64,000 nt of DNA from Paradevosia shaoguanensis. Its GTDB lineage: Bacteria > Pseudomonadota > Alphaproteobacteria > Rhizobiales > Devosiaceae. Below the pieces are notes generated by a model. The model ran no database searches. It was not told the origin of the DNA and was given only the letters and a program-made list of their open reading frames with translations. The stretch lies in contig NZ_CP068983.1 of NCBI RefSeq assembly GCF_016801025.1, positions 4,208,501-4,272,500 of the forward strand, in the 5' to 3' direction. Position numbers and translations under genes: made by a program. Positions 1 through 9,941 of the stretch are shown piece after piece (the first letter of the stretch is position 1; the number at the start of each line of letters is the position of its first letter).

Positions 1-1
1 T

Positions 2-1762
2 ATAAGCCTCCATGGCCGAGCGCGTACGCAGCAGCGCGGCGGAGATCATCGCCACCGGCGCGATCACCCGGTTCGAAAGCATCATCGCGGCAACGATGGC
101 GCCCATCGTCACCTGGTTTTCGGCGAAGGAATAGGTCGCCCCGATCATGATGCCGATAGTGGAAACCTGGCTGATGACCGAGGTCAACTGCGTGGCCACC
201 GACTGGTACCACTTGATCTTGTTCTGTGTCTCCGAGGACGCGAAGATCGAGCTTTCCCACTTGCGCAGGAACTGCCCTTCGGCCCGCGATGCCTTGACCG
301 TCTGCGTCGCCGAAAGCGCCTCGACGAGGATCGCGTTACGCTGCGAGGATTCCTTGAGCGCCGCCTCGACCACCGATTTCGACCGGATGCCGATGATGAT
401 CGTCCCGACGATCGCCATGAGCGCCGCCAGCACCGGGAAGATCACCACCCAGCCGATCAGCATGGCGATCACGTAGACGAAGACGCCCATGAAGAGGATG
501 TCGACGAACATCACCACCGTCTGGGAGGTGAAGAAATCGCGCAGCACTTCATATTGCGTGATGCGGTTGACGAAGGCGCCCGTCGAGGCCGGCCGCGCCG
601 CCACCGACGTATTCAGCACCCGGTCGAACAGCACCGAGGACAGTCGGAAGTCGATGACCCGCCCGGCATGGTCGATGATCGCGGCCCGCGCGATCTTGAG
701 CAGGAAATCGAAGACGAACACCGTGACGATGCCGATGGCCAGCACCCAGAGCGTCGACACCGCCTTGTTGGGCAGCACGCGGTCATAGACGTTCATCGAG
801 AACAGCGGCATCGCCACCGCGAAAATGTTGATGAACGTCGCCGCGATCAGCACATAGGCCAGGTTGCCCCAATGCCCCTGTAGCGCCGCCCGCAGCCAAT
901 GCGTTTCCTTGATGCTGCCGTCGTCCAGCTCGTCGGCCGAATCGTCGGCGTCGACGGCCTGCTTGACCAGCAGCACGCGATGGCGGAAACGCCATTCGGC
1001 GGTATTGGTCGCGATGATGGTTTCGGCCTTGGCCTCAGGATCGTAACAGCGCAGCTTGTGTCGCCCTGCCCGGCCCACGCAGACCATGATCTGCCCGTGC
1101 TTGCCGGAAATGATCGCCGGCATGTCGAATTCGGGGAGATCACGCAGCGCCGTCCGCTTCTGCGTCACAGTCAGTCCCACGCGCTCCAGCGCGCGCGGCA
1201 GAAGCTCGAACGTCAGCTTGCCATCGACCAGCGGTAGCCCCGCCGTCAGCACTTCCGGCGCCGTCGGCCGGCTCCAGCGCATCGCGAGATAACGCACCAC
1301 GGAAAGCAGCGGATCATCCACCGGCACGGGAGCCGCCTGCGCATCGGCCGCCGCAGCACGTTCCGCCGAAGCGGCCGCACTCGTGATCGCCGCTGCAAGG
1401 TTTCCCGCAGACGCGGGGACATTCCCAGGAGAAACAGGGGCTTGCGTCGCGCCCGTCGCGCCACCGACCGAACCAGTCGCGCCACCCACAGGGGTGTTCG
1501 CACCACCCGTCGAACCGGTCGCATTATCCACCGGGCCGCCCGCGCTGCCCACTGGGCTCACACCACCAGCCGGGCCGCTCACGCTGCCCACCGGGCTCAC
1601 GCCACCCACCGGGCTCGCACCACCAGCCGGGCGACTCGCGCGACCCACCGGGCCCGCCACATTTGCCGTCGGCGCAACGCCGCCTGCCTCTGCGGGCGAG
1701 CCGGCATCGGCAGTCGGTTGTAGCGGCTGGTCCTTGTCCCTGGATGCGCTGTCGATAGCCAT
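2..1762 (-). CDS. Type I secretion system permease/ATPase (LapB/HlyB-like), 3' end outside window
   Basis: Inner-membrane ABC exporter of a type I secretion system; 587 codons are visible and the reading frame stays open through the left edge, so the ATPase domain lies outside the window. The start is ATG at 1762. Residues 36-106 are a low-complexity Gly/Pro/Val/Ala/Ser repeat. Residues about 146-270 look like the C39 peptidase-like domain of LapB-type exporters (it opens DDPLLSVVRYLA) and carry no catalytic cysteine in the expected place, so the domain is probably a substrate-docking CLD rather than a protease. Hydrophobic segments of the ABC membrane domain follow from about residue 300. 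The TolC-like gene lies 160 bp upstream on the same strand, the usual partner arrangement; an HlyD-type adaptor would be expected beyond the edge. Confidence 0.88.
   Translation of the reverse strand, partial: MAIDSASRDKDQPLQPTADAGSPAEAGGVAPTANVAGPVGRASRPAGGASPVGGVSPVGSVSGPAGGVSPVGSAGGPVDNATGSTGGANTPVGGATGSVGGATGATQAPVSPGNVPASAGNLAAAITSAAASAERAAAADAQAAPVPVDDPLLSVVRYLAMRWSRPTAPEVLTAGLPLVDGKLTFELLPRALERVGLTVTQKRTALRDLPEFDMPAIISGKHGQIMVCVGRAGRHKLRCYDPEAKAETIIATNTAEWRFRHRVLLVKQAVDADDSADELDDGSIKETHWLRAALQGHWGNLAYVLIAATFINIFAVAMPLFSMNVYDRVLPNKAVSTLWVLAIGIVTVFVFDFLLKIARAAIIDHAGRVIDFRLSSVLFDRVLNTSVAARPASTGAFVNRITQYEVLRDFFTSQTVVMFVDILFMGVFVYVIAMLIGWVVIFPVLAALMAIVGTIIIGIRSKSVVEAALKESSQRNAILVEALSATQTVKASRAEGQFLRKWESSIFASSETQNKIKWYQSVATQLTSVISQVSTIGIMIGATYSFAENQVTMGAIVAAMMLSNRVIAPVAMISAALLRTRSAMEAY
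1445..1657 (-). repeat. Low-complexity coding repeat in exporter N-terminus
   Basis: About 70 codons (residues 36-106 of the exporter) encode degenerate units of five to six residues of the type G-A/V-S-P-V-G. The DNA shows matching short GC-rich repeats. It is unlike the folded CLD that follows and is probably a disordered cytoplasmic extension; its length may vary by slippage. Confidence 0.7.
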
Positions 1763-1922
1763 AGTCCATTTCCGTGCCTGGACAGGCACGCTCTATGCCT
1801 GCAGCGCACCAGGCTCAAGCAGGACAATGAATCGCAGTTAACTAGCTTCGCCGCAAATCACTGAATGGCGGCGGCTTTTTGACAGTATTGACGCCAAAAC
1901 TAAAGTTGAACGCCTGGCCGGC

Positions 1923-3350
1923 CTAATTGACGAACTTCGTAAGGTCCAGCGGACGATCGAACTGCACCGGCACGGCCTTATGATCCTTGTAGGAATCGGC
2001 TGCCGGCGACTCGAGCATCGTGCGCGCATAGGCGTCTGCCTGCGCTGGCGGCGCAACGCTGAGGAACGCCATCAGCTGGCCCGTCGAGGCCATCAGCCGA
2101 TACTCGGCGAAGCGCGCGGCATAGACCGCCGTTTCGTTCAGGACCTGGGCGTTGAAGCGGCTGTTCTGCGCGTCCAGCACGTCGAGAAGCGAGCGCTGGC
2201 CGATGGTGAACTGCTCGCGATAGGCCTTCACCAGGCTGTCCGAGGCCGCCATCTGCGCAGCGTACTGCGTGGCGAGCTGGGTCTGGCGGTTGATGCGCGA
2301 CCAGGAAACGCGCACGGCCTCTTCCACTTCACGGAACGCCGCCTGCTGCGCCAGCATGGCTTCCGTCTCGCGCCGGATATTCTCCTGCGCTTCGTTGCTC
2401 TTGATGCCGCCGTCGAAGATGTTCCACTTCAGCACCAGGCGGCCCTGAAGGTCAGTCGTGTAGCCCGCGGTTCCCGACGTATCGGTGCCGAACACGCCAC
2501 GGCCTTCGAGCGAAAGCTTGGGCAGCATGCCGGCCTGCGACTGCTCGACCACCGCCGAAGCGGCGTCGATGTCGGCGGCAGCCATGCCGATGCGCGGATT
2601 GTTCTTGCGGGCAATGTCGATCGCCTGCTCGAGCGTACGCGGCAGCGACTTGCCGACGCGACGGGGCGCGGTCGGGCTGTCGAACGGCGAGCCGACTTCC
2701 TTGTAGAAGCCGATACGGGCCACTTCGAGCGCTTCCTGAGCCTCGAACATCCGCGAATTGGCGGCTGCGAGTCGTTCCTGCGCCTGCTGGCGATCGGCCT
2801 CGGTCAGCTGGCCGCTGGAAATGGCGTCGCCCACATTGGAGAGCGTCGTTTCATGGAAGCTGACATTCTGCCGCGCGATGTCCACGATGTGGCTCTGCAG
2901 CAGGATTTCGAAATAGAGGCGAGCAATCTCGAGGCCGATCGCCTCGGAGCGCTCGAGCACGCGGTAGGAGGCGCCGTCGATGCGCGCAGCCTGCCGGTTC
3001 GCTTCGGCCTGGCGGAAGCCGCCATCGAAAATGTCGTAGCTGATGCTGGCGCCGACTTCGCTCGGATAGAGCGGATCGTCCTGGATGCCGGCACCGCGGC
3101 GGGACGGATTGTTGAGCACTTCGACGCCGACGGAGGCTTCGAGGTTCACCTGCGGGAGATAGAGGCCCAGAGCCTGCTTGAGCTCGAACTCGGTGGCCTC
3201 GCGATTGGCGACGGCCTGCCCGATTTCGGGATTGGTTTTCACGGCGCTGGCAATGGCCTGTTGCAGCGACAGGGCCTGCGCCTGGCTCGCCAGCCCGATC
3301 AGCGACGTGGCGAAAACAGTCCCCAGCAACAAGGTGCGAAACGACTTCAT
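1923..3350 (-). CDS. TolC family outer-membrane efflux/secretion protein
   Basis: Outer-membrane channel of a type I secretion or efflux system; 475 residues, the usual TolC length. The N-terminus (MKSFRTLLLGTVFATSLIGL, then ASQAQA) is a Sec signal peptide with cleavage near residue 26. Two homologous OEP halves follow, rich in long helices with the typical motifs YDIFDGGFRQAEANRQ and WNIFDGGIKSNEAQ in equivalent places. The exporter ATPase gene follows on the same strand, so the pair probably secretes a large RTX-type protein or adhesin. The start ATG directly precedes the signal peptide. The family is certain; the specific substrate is not visible here. Confidence 0.92.
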   Translation of the reverse strand: MKSFRTLLLGTVFATSLIGLASQAQALSLQQAIASAVKTNPEIGQAVANREATEFELKQALGLYLPQVNLEASVGVEVLNNPSRRGAGIQDDPLYPSEVGASISYDIFDGGFRQAEANRQAARIDGASYRVLERSEAIGLEIARLYFEILLQSHIVDIARQNVSFHETTLSNVGDAISSGQLTEADRQQAQERLAAANSRMFEAQEALEVARIGFYKEVGSPFDSPTAPRRVGKSLPRTLEQAIDIARKNNPRIGMAAADIDAASAVVEQSQAGMLPKLSLEGRGVFGTDTSGTAGYTTDLQGRLVLKWNIFDGGIKSNEAQENIRRETEAMLAQQAAFREVEEAVRVSWSRINRQTQLATQYAAQMAASDSLVKAYREQFTIGQRSLLDVLDAQNSRFNAQVLNETAVYAARFAEYRLMASTGQLMAFLSVAPPAQADAYARTMLESPAADSYKDHKAVPVQFDRPLDLTKFVN

Positions 3351-4019
3351 TATGATCCCCTAGGCCCCCACAGCATTCCATGTCGCCGCTATTCGGCGCC
3401 ACTCTCCCCCGGCAGGACCGCTGCCCATAGGTGATATCAGATTTCCGGAGAGTCGGCCGGCAACCTCAATCCCTCTATGGCGCATAACACACCTTCCGCC
3501 GCTCAGCTGACGTGCCGAACACGAAAAGCGTGCCGATTTGCTACCAGTGCCCCCACGGCGAGAGATCGAACGGTCTAGGCGAAGCTCCCCACAGAACTCT
3601 TAAAACCACACCCGGATAATTGCAGAAGCGCACGGGCTATAAAATAGCTCTGCAACCCAATTCTCAGCCTTTTTGCCAGATGTTGCGGCGCCGCCACATG
3701 TAAGGCGGCTTTGTGACATACCTGACTATATGCTAGTATATAGCAGGATATGCCATTCACCTAAGACGTGAAGAAGCCTCACGAATTTACCATGTTTTCG
3801 CGCACCCAATTGTGGCTGGTACGCCGTGATTTCCCACTTTTCCTTGCAGTGTGAACGACTCGACTCGGCGAAAATCGGCCTTCGACTTCACGTGGAAGCA
3901 TCTGGCGGCACGATGTCGCGCGCCAGTCAGACGCGCGCCAATGCGCCACGTGGCTGGTAGTCGCCAAATCCCGCAAACAGGACTAACCTCTTGCAAAGCC
4001 ATCAGAACGGAGTGTCCCG
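3351..4019. other. Divergent intergenic region between tolC-like gene and cydA
   Basis: 669 bp with no convincing gene. It must carry the promoters of both divergent operons. The part around 3600-3800 is more AT-rich than the flanks and contains an 18-bp imperfect palindrome. Short reading frames here have no recognisable protein features. No clear FNR box (TTGAT-N4-ATCAA) was seen. Confidence 0.6.
3726..3743. promoter_or_regulatory. Imperfect palindrome upstream of cydA, candidate operator
   Basis: CTATATGCTAGTATATAG matches its own reverse complement at 16 of 18 positions and lies about 275 bp upstream of cydA in an AT-rich island. The symmetry is seen directly; binding by a regulator is inferred. 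Confidence 0.35.
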
Positions 4020-5432
4020 ATGTTTGCCGGCTTGAGCGCAGAACTCCTGGCGCGCTTTCAATTTGCCTTCACGGTATCATTCCACTTCGTTTTCCCGGCT
4101 TTCTCGATCGGCCTCGCCAGTTTCCTAGCGGTGCTCGAAGCTCTTTGGCTGATCAAGAAAGACAACGCGTACCTCAAGCTCTTCGAATACTGGAAGACGA
4201 TCTTCGCGGTCACCTTCAGCATGGGCGTCGTTTCCGGCATCGTCATGAGCTACCAGTTCGGTACCAACTGGGCTGGTTTCTCCGACAAGGCTGGCCCGAT
4301 CATCGGGCCGCTGATGGGCTACGAGGTCCTCACCGCCTTCTTCCTCGAGGCCGGTTTCCTGGGCATCATGCTCTTCGGCCTCAAGCGCGTAGGCAAGGAG
4401 TTGCACTTCTTCGCCACCCTCATGGTGGCCGTCGGCACGCTCATCTCCGCAACCTGGATCCTCGCCGCCAATAGCTGGATGCAGACGCCGGCTGGTTTCG
4501 CGCCGTCGGCCAACGGTCAGTTGGTGCCCACGGACTGGATGGCGATCATCTTCAATCCGTCCTTCCCCTACCGGTTGGTCCATACCGTCCTCGCCGCCTA
4601 CCTGACGACGGCCTTCACCGTCGGCGCGGTCGGCGCCTATCATCTGCTGCGCAACCGCGAGAACCGCCAGGCGCGCATCATGTTCTCGATGGCCATGTGG
4701 ATGGCTGCCATCGTCACCCCGATCCAGATCGGCGTCGGCGACCTGCACGGCCTCAACACCCTCGAATTCCAGCCGGCCAAGATCGCGGCGATGGAAGGCC
4801 ATTTCGAAACCCACCAGGGCGCTCCGCTCATCCTCTTTGGCATCCCCGACGACGAGGCCGAGGTCACGCGCTACGCCATCGAGATCCCCTATCTCGGCTC
4901 GCTCATCCTCACCCACCAGCTCGATGGCGAGGTGAAGGGCCTCAAGGAATGGCCGCGCGACCAGCGCCCCGGCGCCTTAATCCCCTTCTTCACCTTCCGC
5001 CTCATGGTGGGCCTGGGCTTCCTTATGCTCGGCGTCGGCCTCTGGTCGCTCTGGGCGCGCTTCCGCGGCACGCTCTACCAGAGCACCTGGCTCCAGCGCG
5101 CCGCGCTCGTCATGGGCCCATCGGGCTATGTCGCCGTGCTCGCCGGCTGGTACACCACCGAAGTCGGCCGTCAGCCCTATACGATCTATGGCCTGCTCCG
5201 AACCGAGGACTCCCTGTCCCCGATCGCGGCGCCGGCCGTGGGCGCATCGCTCCTCACCTTCATCATCGTCTATTTCCTCGTCTTCGGCGCCGGCATTTTC
5301 TACATGCTCCGCCTGATGCGCCGCCCGCCCGAAGTGGAGGATCACGAGCTCGAACGCGCGCCGAACCGCGCGGCCGGCATCACGCCCGGCCCGGTGCAGG
5401 GTGCGCCCATGGGAGGCGGACATGGTGCTTGA
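4020..5432 (+). CDS. cydA: Cytochrome bd (CIO-type) quinol oxidase subunit I
   Basis: Heme-bearing subunit of the bd-type terminal oxidase, which oxidises quinol and reduces oxygen to water in the inner membrane. The 470 residues give the short Q-loop form typical of cyanide-insensitive oxidases. Visible conserved residues are His22 and His188 (heme ligands), Met329 in the FFTFRLMVGLG segment (second b558 ligand), Glu102 and Glu110 in GYEVLTAFFLEAGF, and the Q-loop motif KGLKEWP. The late GWYTTEVGRQPYTIYGLLRT block is also typical. A GGAG ribosome-binding site precedes the ATG. The stop overlaps the start of cydB by 11 bp, so the genes are probably translationally coupled. Confidence 0.96.
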   Translation: MFAGLSAELLARFQFAFTVSFHFVFPAFSIGLASFLAVLEALWLIKKDNAYLKLFEYWKTIFAVTFSMGVVSGIVMSYQFGTNWAGFSDKAGPIIGPLMGYEVLTAFFLEAGFLGIMLFGLKRVGKELHFFATLMVAVGTLISATWILAANSWMQTPAGFAPSANGQLVPTDWMAIIFNPSFPYRLVHTVLAAYLTTAFTVGAVGAYHLLRNRENRQARIMFSMAMWMAAIVTPIQIGVGDLHGLNTLEFQPAKIAAMEGHFETHQGAPLILFGIPDDEAEVTRYAIEIPYLGSLILTHQLDGEVKGLKEWPRDQRPGALIPFFTFRLMVGLGFLMLGVGLWSLWARFRGTLYQSTWLQRAALVMGPSGYVAVLAGWYTTEVGRQPYTIYGLLRTEDSLSPIAAPAVGASLLTFIIVYFLVFGAGIFYMLRLMRRPPEVEDHELERAPNRAAGITPGPVQGAPMGGGHGA

Positions 5433-6426
5433 TCTCGCATTCATCTGGGCGGCCCTGATCGCCATCGCCGTCCTCGCCTATGTCATCCTCGATGGCTTCG
5501 ACCTGGGCGTGGGCATCCTCTTCCCGCTCTTCCCCAACCGACGCGACCGCGACGTGATGACCAATTCCGTCGCCCCGGTCTGGGACGGCAACGAGACCTG
5601 GCTCGTCCTCGGCGGCGGCGGCCTGCTGGCCGTCTTCCCCGTGGCCTATGCCACCGTGCTGCCGGCTCTCTACATGCCCATCATCCTCATGCTGCTGGCG
5701 CTGGTCTTCCGTGGCGTCGCCTTCGAGTTCCGCTGGCGCACGACGCGCGGCTCCATCTACTGGGATGTCGGCTTCTTCGTCGGCTCGCTGGTCGCGGCCT
5801 TCATGCAGGGCATTGCGCTCGGTGCGCTCGTTCAGGGCATCAAGATCGTCGATCGCAGCTATGCCGGCGGCTGGTGGGATTGGCTGACCCCGTTCAGCCT
5901 CCTCACGGGCGTTGCCGTCGTCGTCGGCTATTCCCTGCTCGGCGCCACCTGGCTCAACCTCAAGACCCATGGCGAGCTGCAGGAAAAAGCCCGCCGCATC
6001 GCCATGGTCACCGGCGTCGGCACGCTCGCGCTCATCGGCATCGTCAGCCTCTGGACGCCGTTCATCAACGCGATCTACTTCGAGCGCTGGTTCAGCTGGC
6101 CCACGGCCTTCTTCTCGGCCTTCGTGCCGCTGCTGCTGGCCATCTGCGCCTTCGCGCTCTGGCACGGCCTGCGGACCGACAAGCACCTGCAGCCGTTCCT
6201 CGCGGCCCTCGGGCTCTTCGTCCTCAGCTTCGCCGGCATCGGCATCAGCTTCTATCCCTATATCGTGCCGGGTGCCCTCACGATCTGGGATGCGGCCGCG
6301 CCCGATGCCTCGTTGAGCTTCCTGCTCGTCGGCGCCTCGGTGTTGATCCCGATCATCCTGCTCTATACCGGCTACGCCTACTGGGTGTTCCGCGGCAAGA
6401 TCGATCCCGAAGAGGGCTACCACTGA
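5422..6426 (+). CDS. cydB: Cytochrome bd (CIO-type) quinol oxidase subunit II
   Basis: Second membrane subunit of the bd oxidase; 334 residues with about eight to nine membrane helices. The N-terminal DGFDLGVGILFPLF and the NSVAPVWDGNETWLV block are hallmarks of the family. I chose ATG 5422 over the GTG at 5401 because GGGAGG lies directly upstream and the resulting N-terminus begins at the first membrane helix. It overlaps the end of cydA by 11 bp and its own TGA overlaps the ATG of the following small gene (ATGA). Confidence 0.95.
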   Translation: MVLDLAFIWAALIAIAVLAYVILDGFDLGVGILFPLFPNRRDRDVMTNSVAPVWDGNETWLVLGGGGLLAVFPVAYATVLPALYMPIILMLLALVFRGVAFEFRWRTTRGSIYWDVGFFVGSLVAAFMQGIALGALVQGIKIVDRSYAGGWWDWLTPFSLLTGVAVVVGYSLLGATWLNLKTHGELQEKARRIAMVTGVGTLALIGIVSLWTPFINAIYFERWFSWPTAFFSAFVPLLLAICAFALWHGLRTDKHLQPFLAALGLFVLSFAGIGISFYPYIVPGALTIWDAAAPDASLSFLLVGASVLIPIILLYTGYAYWVFRGKIDPEEGYH

Positions 6427-6539
6427 TGGCCGCCCGCGAAGTCGGCCATCGCCTGCTCTGGTTCGTCGGCCTCTGGCTGGCCGGCGTCCTCACCGTCACC
6501 GTCATCGGCTTCATCATCAAGCTGATGCTGCGAAACTGA
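6426..6539 (+). CDS. DUF2474 small cytochrome bd accessory subunit (CydX-like)
   Basis: A 37-residue single-pass membrane protein beginning MAAREVGHRLLWFVGLWLAG, with one hydrophobic helix from about residue 10 to 33 and a basic C-terminus. It starts within the cydB stop codon (ATGA overlap), so it is translated from the same message. Size, topology and position fit the DUF2474 family found after CIO-type cydAB, thought to act like CydX in stabilising the oxidase. It is short enough to be missed by most gene callers. Confidence 0.8.
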   Translation: MAAREVGHRLLWFVGLWLAGVLTVTVIGFIIKLMLRN

Positions 6540-6603
6540 GCGTCGTTTCGGGGTCAGGTGGCACCGGCGCAGGATGTCCCACCTAACCGTCCCCACCACC
6601 GCA

Positions 6604-6688
6604 CTTCCCCGGGCGAAGACCCGGGGCCTATTGCACCGATCCACCCGAGCGGAGGTATCCGTGGGCCCCAGGTCTTCGCCCGGGGAAG
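6604..6688. repeat. Two inverted copies of a GC-rich palindromic intergenic repeat
   Basis: The arms at about 6604-6628 and 6665-6688 are near-perfect inverted copies of CTTCCCCGGGCGAAGACC followed by GGGGCC, and the first copy is itself a palindrome (CCCCGGG, CGAAGA, CCCGGGG). Related shorter forms occur at 13222 and 22389. The unit sits at the convergent end of cydAB and cysNC, so the large hairpin could end transcription from both sides. Confidence 0.65.
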
Positions 6689-6741
6689 TTCAGTAATGGG
6701 TGAGCGGTCGGTATGAGATGGGTTGGAGGTGGCTTCACCCC

Positions 6742-8637
6742 CTACCGAAACAACCTCTCATAAAGCTCCGCCGCCAGCTCCACGGGCTCATGCCTCGCCC
6801 CCTCCAGCACCACATCCGGGCTGTCCGGCGCCTCGAACGGGCTGTCGATCCCCGTAAAATTTTTGATCTCGCCTCGCCTCGCCCGCGCATAGAGCCCCTT
6901 CGGGTCCCGCGCCTCGCACACCTCCAGCGGCGTATTCACGTAGATCTCCGAGAACGCGACGTCCCCCGCCACCTCCCGCGCCAGCCGCCGCTCGTTGCGG
7001 AACGGCGAGATGAACGACACCAGCACGATCAGCCCTGCATCGGCCATCAGCCGCGCCACCTCGGCCACGCGCCGGATATTCTCCACGCGATCCGCCTCGG
7101 TGAAGCCCAGGTCCTTGTTGAGTCCGTGCCGCACATTGTCGCCATCGAGGATATAGGCGTGCCGCCCCTCGGCCGTCAGCCGCTTCTCGACAAGGTTGGC
7201 CACCGACGACTTGCCCGAGCCCGATAGCCCGGTAAACCACACGATGCGCGGCTCCTGGCCCTTGAGGTCGGCACGCACCTGCCGGTTCACGTCGAATTCC
7301 TGGTACGAGAGGTTCTGCGCCCGCCTGAGCCCGAAATCGATCACCCCTGCCCCGAGCGTCGCATTGCTCAGCCGGTCGATGAGGATGAAGGCGCCGGTCT
7401 GCCCGTTCTCCGCATAGGGATCGAAGGCGATCGGCTTGTCCGTCGCGATCGTCACCGTGCCCACTTCGTTGAGCTCCAGCTTCGTCGCTGCCGTCCGCTC
7501 CAGCGTATTGACGTTGGTCCGGTATTTGATGCCCGTGATCGTTCCCGGCACCACCTGCGAGCCGACCTTGATGAGATAGGAGCGCCCGTGGAACGCCGGC
7601 TCGTCCTGCATCCACACCACGCGCGCCTGGAACTGGTTGGAGTATTCCGGCACCGCGCCGGCATGCGTCAGCACATCGCCGCGCGAAACATCGATCTCGC
7701 GGTCGAGCACGAGCGTCACCGACTGCCCGGCGATAGCCCGATGCAGGTCGCCATCCATCGTGACGATCCGTGCGATCGTGGCCGGCTTGCGCGACGCCGC
7801 CACCAGCACTTCGTCGCCGACTGCCACCGTTCCCGAAGCCAGCGTCCCCGAAAAACCACGGAAGTCGAGGCTGGCGCGATTGACCCATTGCACCGGAAAG
7901 CGGAACGGCTGGATCGTGCGATCCTCGTTCACGTCAATCTCTTCGAGATAAGGCACCAGTTGCGGTCCCTGATACCAGGGCGTCCGCGCGCTGGGCTTGA
8001 GGATATTGTCCCCCCGCAACGCCGACACCGGTATTGCCTGCAGCGACTTGAACCCCAGCGGTTCGGCGAAGCTGCGATAGGCGCTCTCGATGGCCGCGAA
8101 CACATCCGGATCGTAATCGACGAGGTCGATCTTGTTGATCACGAGCACCACGTGCCGCACGCCGATCAGCGAGAGAATGAAGCTGTGCCGCCGCGTCTGC
8201 GTCAGCAATCCCTTGCGCGCATCGACCAGCAGCAGCGCCACGTCCGCGTTCGAGGCGCCCGTCGCCATGTTGCGCGTATACTGCTCATGCCCCGGCGTGT
8301 CGGCCACGATGAACTTGCGCTTGTCGGTCGAGAAGAACCGGTAGGCCACGTCGATCGTGATCCCCTGCTCGCGCTCGGCCGCAAGCCCATCCACCAGCAG
8401 CGAGAAGTCGATACCCTCTTCGCCCGAAGTCCGGTTCCGGCTCTCGCGCCGCAGCGATGCGAGCTGGTCGTCCAGGATCAACTGGCTGTCATAGAGCAAC
8501 CGCCCGATCAGCGTGGATTTGCCGTCGTCGACGCTCCCGCAGGTGAGAAAGCGCAGCAGCCCCTTGCCGGTCTGCTGTTCGAGCCACAGGTCGAGATCGG
8601 TATCGGGCGTGGCGACCGCTTCGGCGAGATTGCTCAA
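6742..8637 (-). CDS. cysN: Bifunctional sulfate adenylyltransferase subunit 1 / adenylylsulfate kinase
   Basis: CysNC fusion, 631 residues. The N-terminal GTPase part drives ATP sulfurylase and has G1 GSVDDGKST (34-42), [17 protein letters not shown] and the G4 motif NKIDLVD. The C-terminal APS kinase part, from about residue 455, has the P-loop GLSGSGKSS near 470 and makes PAPS from APS. The fusion is common in rhizobia (NodQ-type). The start is TTG, placed two bases after the cysD stop, so translation is probably coupled to cysD. It works with CysD on the same transcript to activate sulfate in the cytoplasm. Confidence 0.96.
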   Translation of the reverse strand: MSNLAEAVATPDTDLDLWLEQQTGKGLLRFLTCGSVDDGKSTLIGRLLYDSQLILDDQLASLRRESRNRTSGEEGIDFSLLVDGLAAEREQGITIDVAYRFFSTDKRKFIVADTPGHEQYTRNMATGASNADVALLLVDARKGLLTQTRRHSFILSLIGVRHVVLVINKIDLVDYDPDVFAAIESAYRSFAEPLGFKSLQAIPVSALRGDNILKPSARTPWYQGPQLVPYLEEIDVNEDRTIQPFRFPVQWVNRASLDFRGFSGTLASGTVAVGDEVLVAASRKPATIARIVTMDGDLHRAIAGQSVTLVLDREIDVSRGDVLTHAGAVPEYSNQFQARVVWMQDEPAFHGRSYLIKVGSQVVPGTITGIKYRTNVNTLERTAATKLELNEVGTVTIATDKPIAFDPYAENGQTGAFILIDRLSNATLGAGVIDFGLRRAQNLSYQEFDVNRQVRADLKGQEPRIVWFTGLSGSGKSSVANLVEKRLTAEGRHAYILDGDNVRHGLNKDLGFTEADRVENIRRVAEVARLMADAGLIVLVSFISPFRNERRLAREVAGDVAFSEIYVNTPLEVCEARDPKGLYARARRGEIKNFTGIDSPFEAPDSPDVVLEGARHEPVELAAELYERLFR

Positions 8638-8638
8638 T

Positions 8639-9553
8639 TCAGAAATAGCCTTCCTGCTTCTTCTTTTCCATGGAGCCGGCCTGGTCGCTGTCGATCAGCC
8701 GCCCCTCGCGTTCCGAGGTCCGGCTGGCCTGCATTTCCATGATGACCGAAGGCAAGTCGTTCGCGCTCGAGCGGATGGCGCCGGTCAGCGGGTAGCAGCC
8801 CAGCGTCCTGAACCGCACCGATTCCTCGCGCGGCACCTCGCCGTCGAGCAGCGGATAGCGCCCGTCATCGATCATGATGAGCGCCCCCAGCCGCTCGACC
8901 ACAGGACGCGGCTTGGCGAAATAGAGCGGCACGATCGGGATCTGCTCGGAATAGATGTAGGTCCAGATGTCGAGCTCGGTCCAATTGGAGAGCGGGAACA
9001 CCCGCATGCTCTCGCCCGGCGCCAGCCGCGTATTGAACACCCGCCACAATTCCGGCCGCTGGTTCTTCGGGTCCCAGGCATGCTGCGCGTTGCGGTGCGA
9101 GAAGATGCGCTCCTTGGCGCGCGATTTCTCCTCGTCGCGCCGCGCTCCGCCGATCGCCGCATCATATTGGCCCGCGCTCAGCGCCTGCCGCAGCGCCTGC
9201 GTCTTCATGATGTCGGTATAGCGCGCCGAGCCATGCTCGAACGGGTTGATATTGTTGGCCAGGCCGTCCTGGTTCGTGTGCACCAGCAGTTCGAAGCCAT
9301 ACTCCTCCGCCATCCGGTCGCGGAAGGCGATCATCTCGCGGAACTTCCAGGTCGTGTCGATATGGAGGAGCGGAAAGGGAATGCGGCTCGGATAGAACGC
9401 CTTGCGCGCCAGGTGCAGCAGCACCGAGGAATCCTTGCCGATCGAATACATCATCACCGGCCGCTCGAAGCTGGCCGCCACCTCGCGGAAGATCTCGATG
9501 CTTTCCGCCTCAAGCGCCTGCAGGTGCGAAAGCCTGGCGTTCACGATGGTCAT
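8639..9553 (-). CDS. cysD: Sulfate adenylyltransferase subunit 2
   Basis: Catalytic ATP-sulfurylase subunit, 304 residues. The PP-loop ATP pyrophosphatase signature is YSIGKDSSV at about residues 36-44. Further conserved blocks are [20 protein letters not shown] and [15 protein letters not shown]. It adenylates sulfate to APS together with the GTPase half of CysNC encoded just downstream. The operon diverges from the cysteine synthase gene, linking sulfate activation and cysteine formation. Confidence 0.97.
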   Translation of the reverse strand: MTIVNARLSHLQALEAESIEIFREVAASFERPVMMYSIGKDSSVLLHLARKAFYPSRIPFPLLHIDTTWKFREMIAFRDRMAEEYGFELLVHTNQDGLANNINPFEHGSARYTDIMKTQALRQALSAGQYDAAIGGARRDEEKSRAKERIFSHRNAQHAWDPKNQRPELWRVFNTRLAPGESMRVFPLSNWTELDIWTYIYSEQIPIVPLYFAKPRPVVERLGALIMIDDGRYPLLDGEVPREESVRFRTLGCYPLTGAIRSSANDLPSVIMEMQASRTSEREGRLIDSDQAGSMEKKKQEGYF

Positions 9554-9941
9554 CTGGCGACATTCCGGTTGTGGAGCGCGAGCAAATATGCCCCATCGAA
9601 CAAGCGGAACAAGACAAGCTGGAGGCCCGAAACCTCAGCATTCGCGGGCGTTTGCGCGCCATGCGCCCCTCTTGGGCGCCTATCTTGCCGATCGTGCTGT
9701 CATCAAAATGTAGCCATGCGCGCGGCACGCTTTGGCAGAAAAGTTTTTCAGCCCATCCAAGCCCCGGCGGCGCTGATCGCTCAGCAGCCGCGGGTAGCTT
9801 TTGCGCCAAATCGCGCGATTGGAGCCGATCTTTCCCGGCCCGATGGAACGAACGGAAAAGCCATGGCTTTTAGAGGACTTGGGCCTTGTTTGGCTCGTCC
9901 ACCGTCCTTACCATCCCATCGATCCAAACACGGCAAGCCAT
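9554..9941. other. Divergent promoter region between cysD and cysK
   Basis: 388 bp between divergently transcribed sulfur-assimilation genes. Reading frames extend into it (for example upstream of cysK from 9801) but no conserved protein sequence is seen before the cysK ATG. A CysB/CbL-type regulatory site is plausible here but none could be recognised by eye. Confidence 0.55.

Noticed and set aside
1980-3434. 484-codon plus-strand frame opposite the TolC-like gene
   Set aside because: The minus-strand protein has a signal peptide and clear OEP repeats; the plus-strand translation is Arg/His-rich noise.
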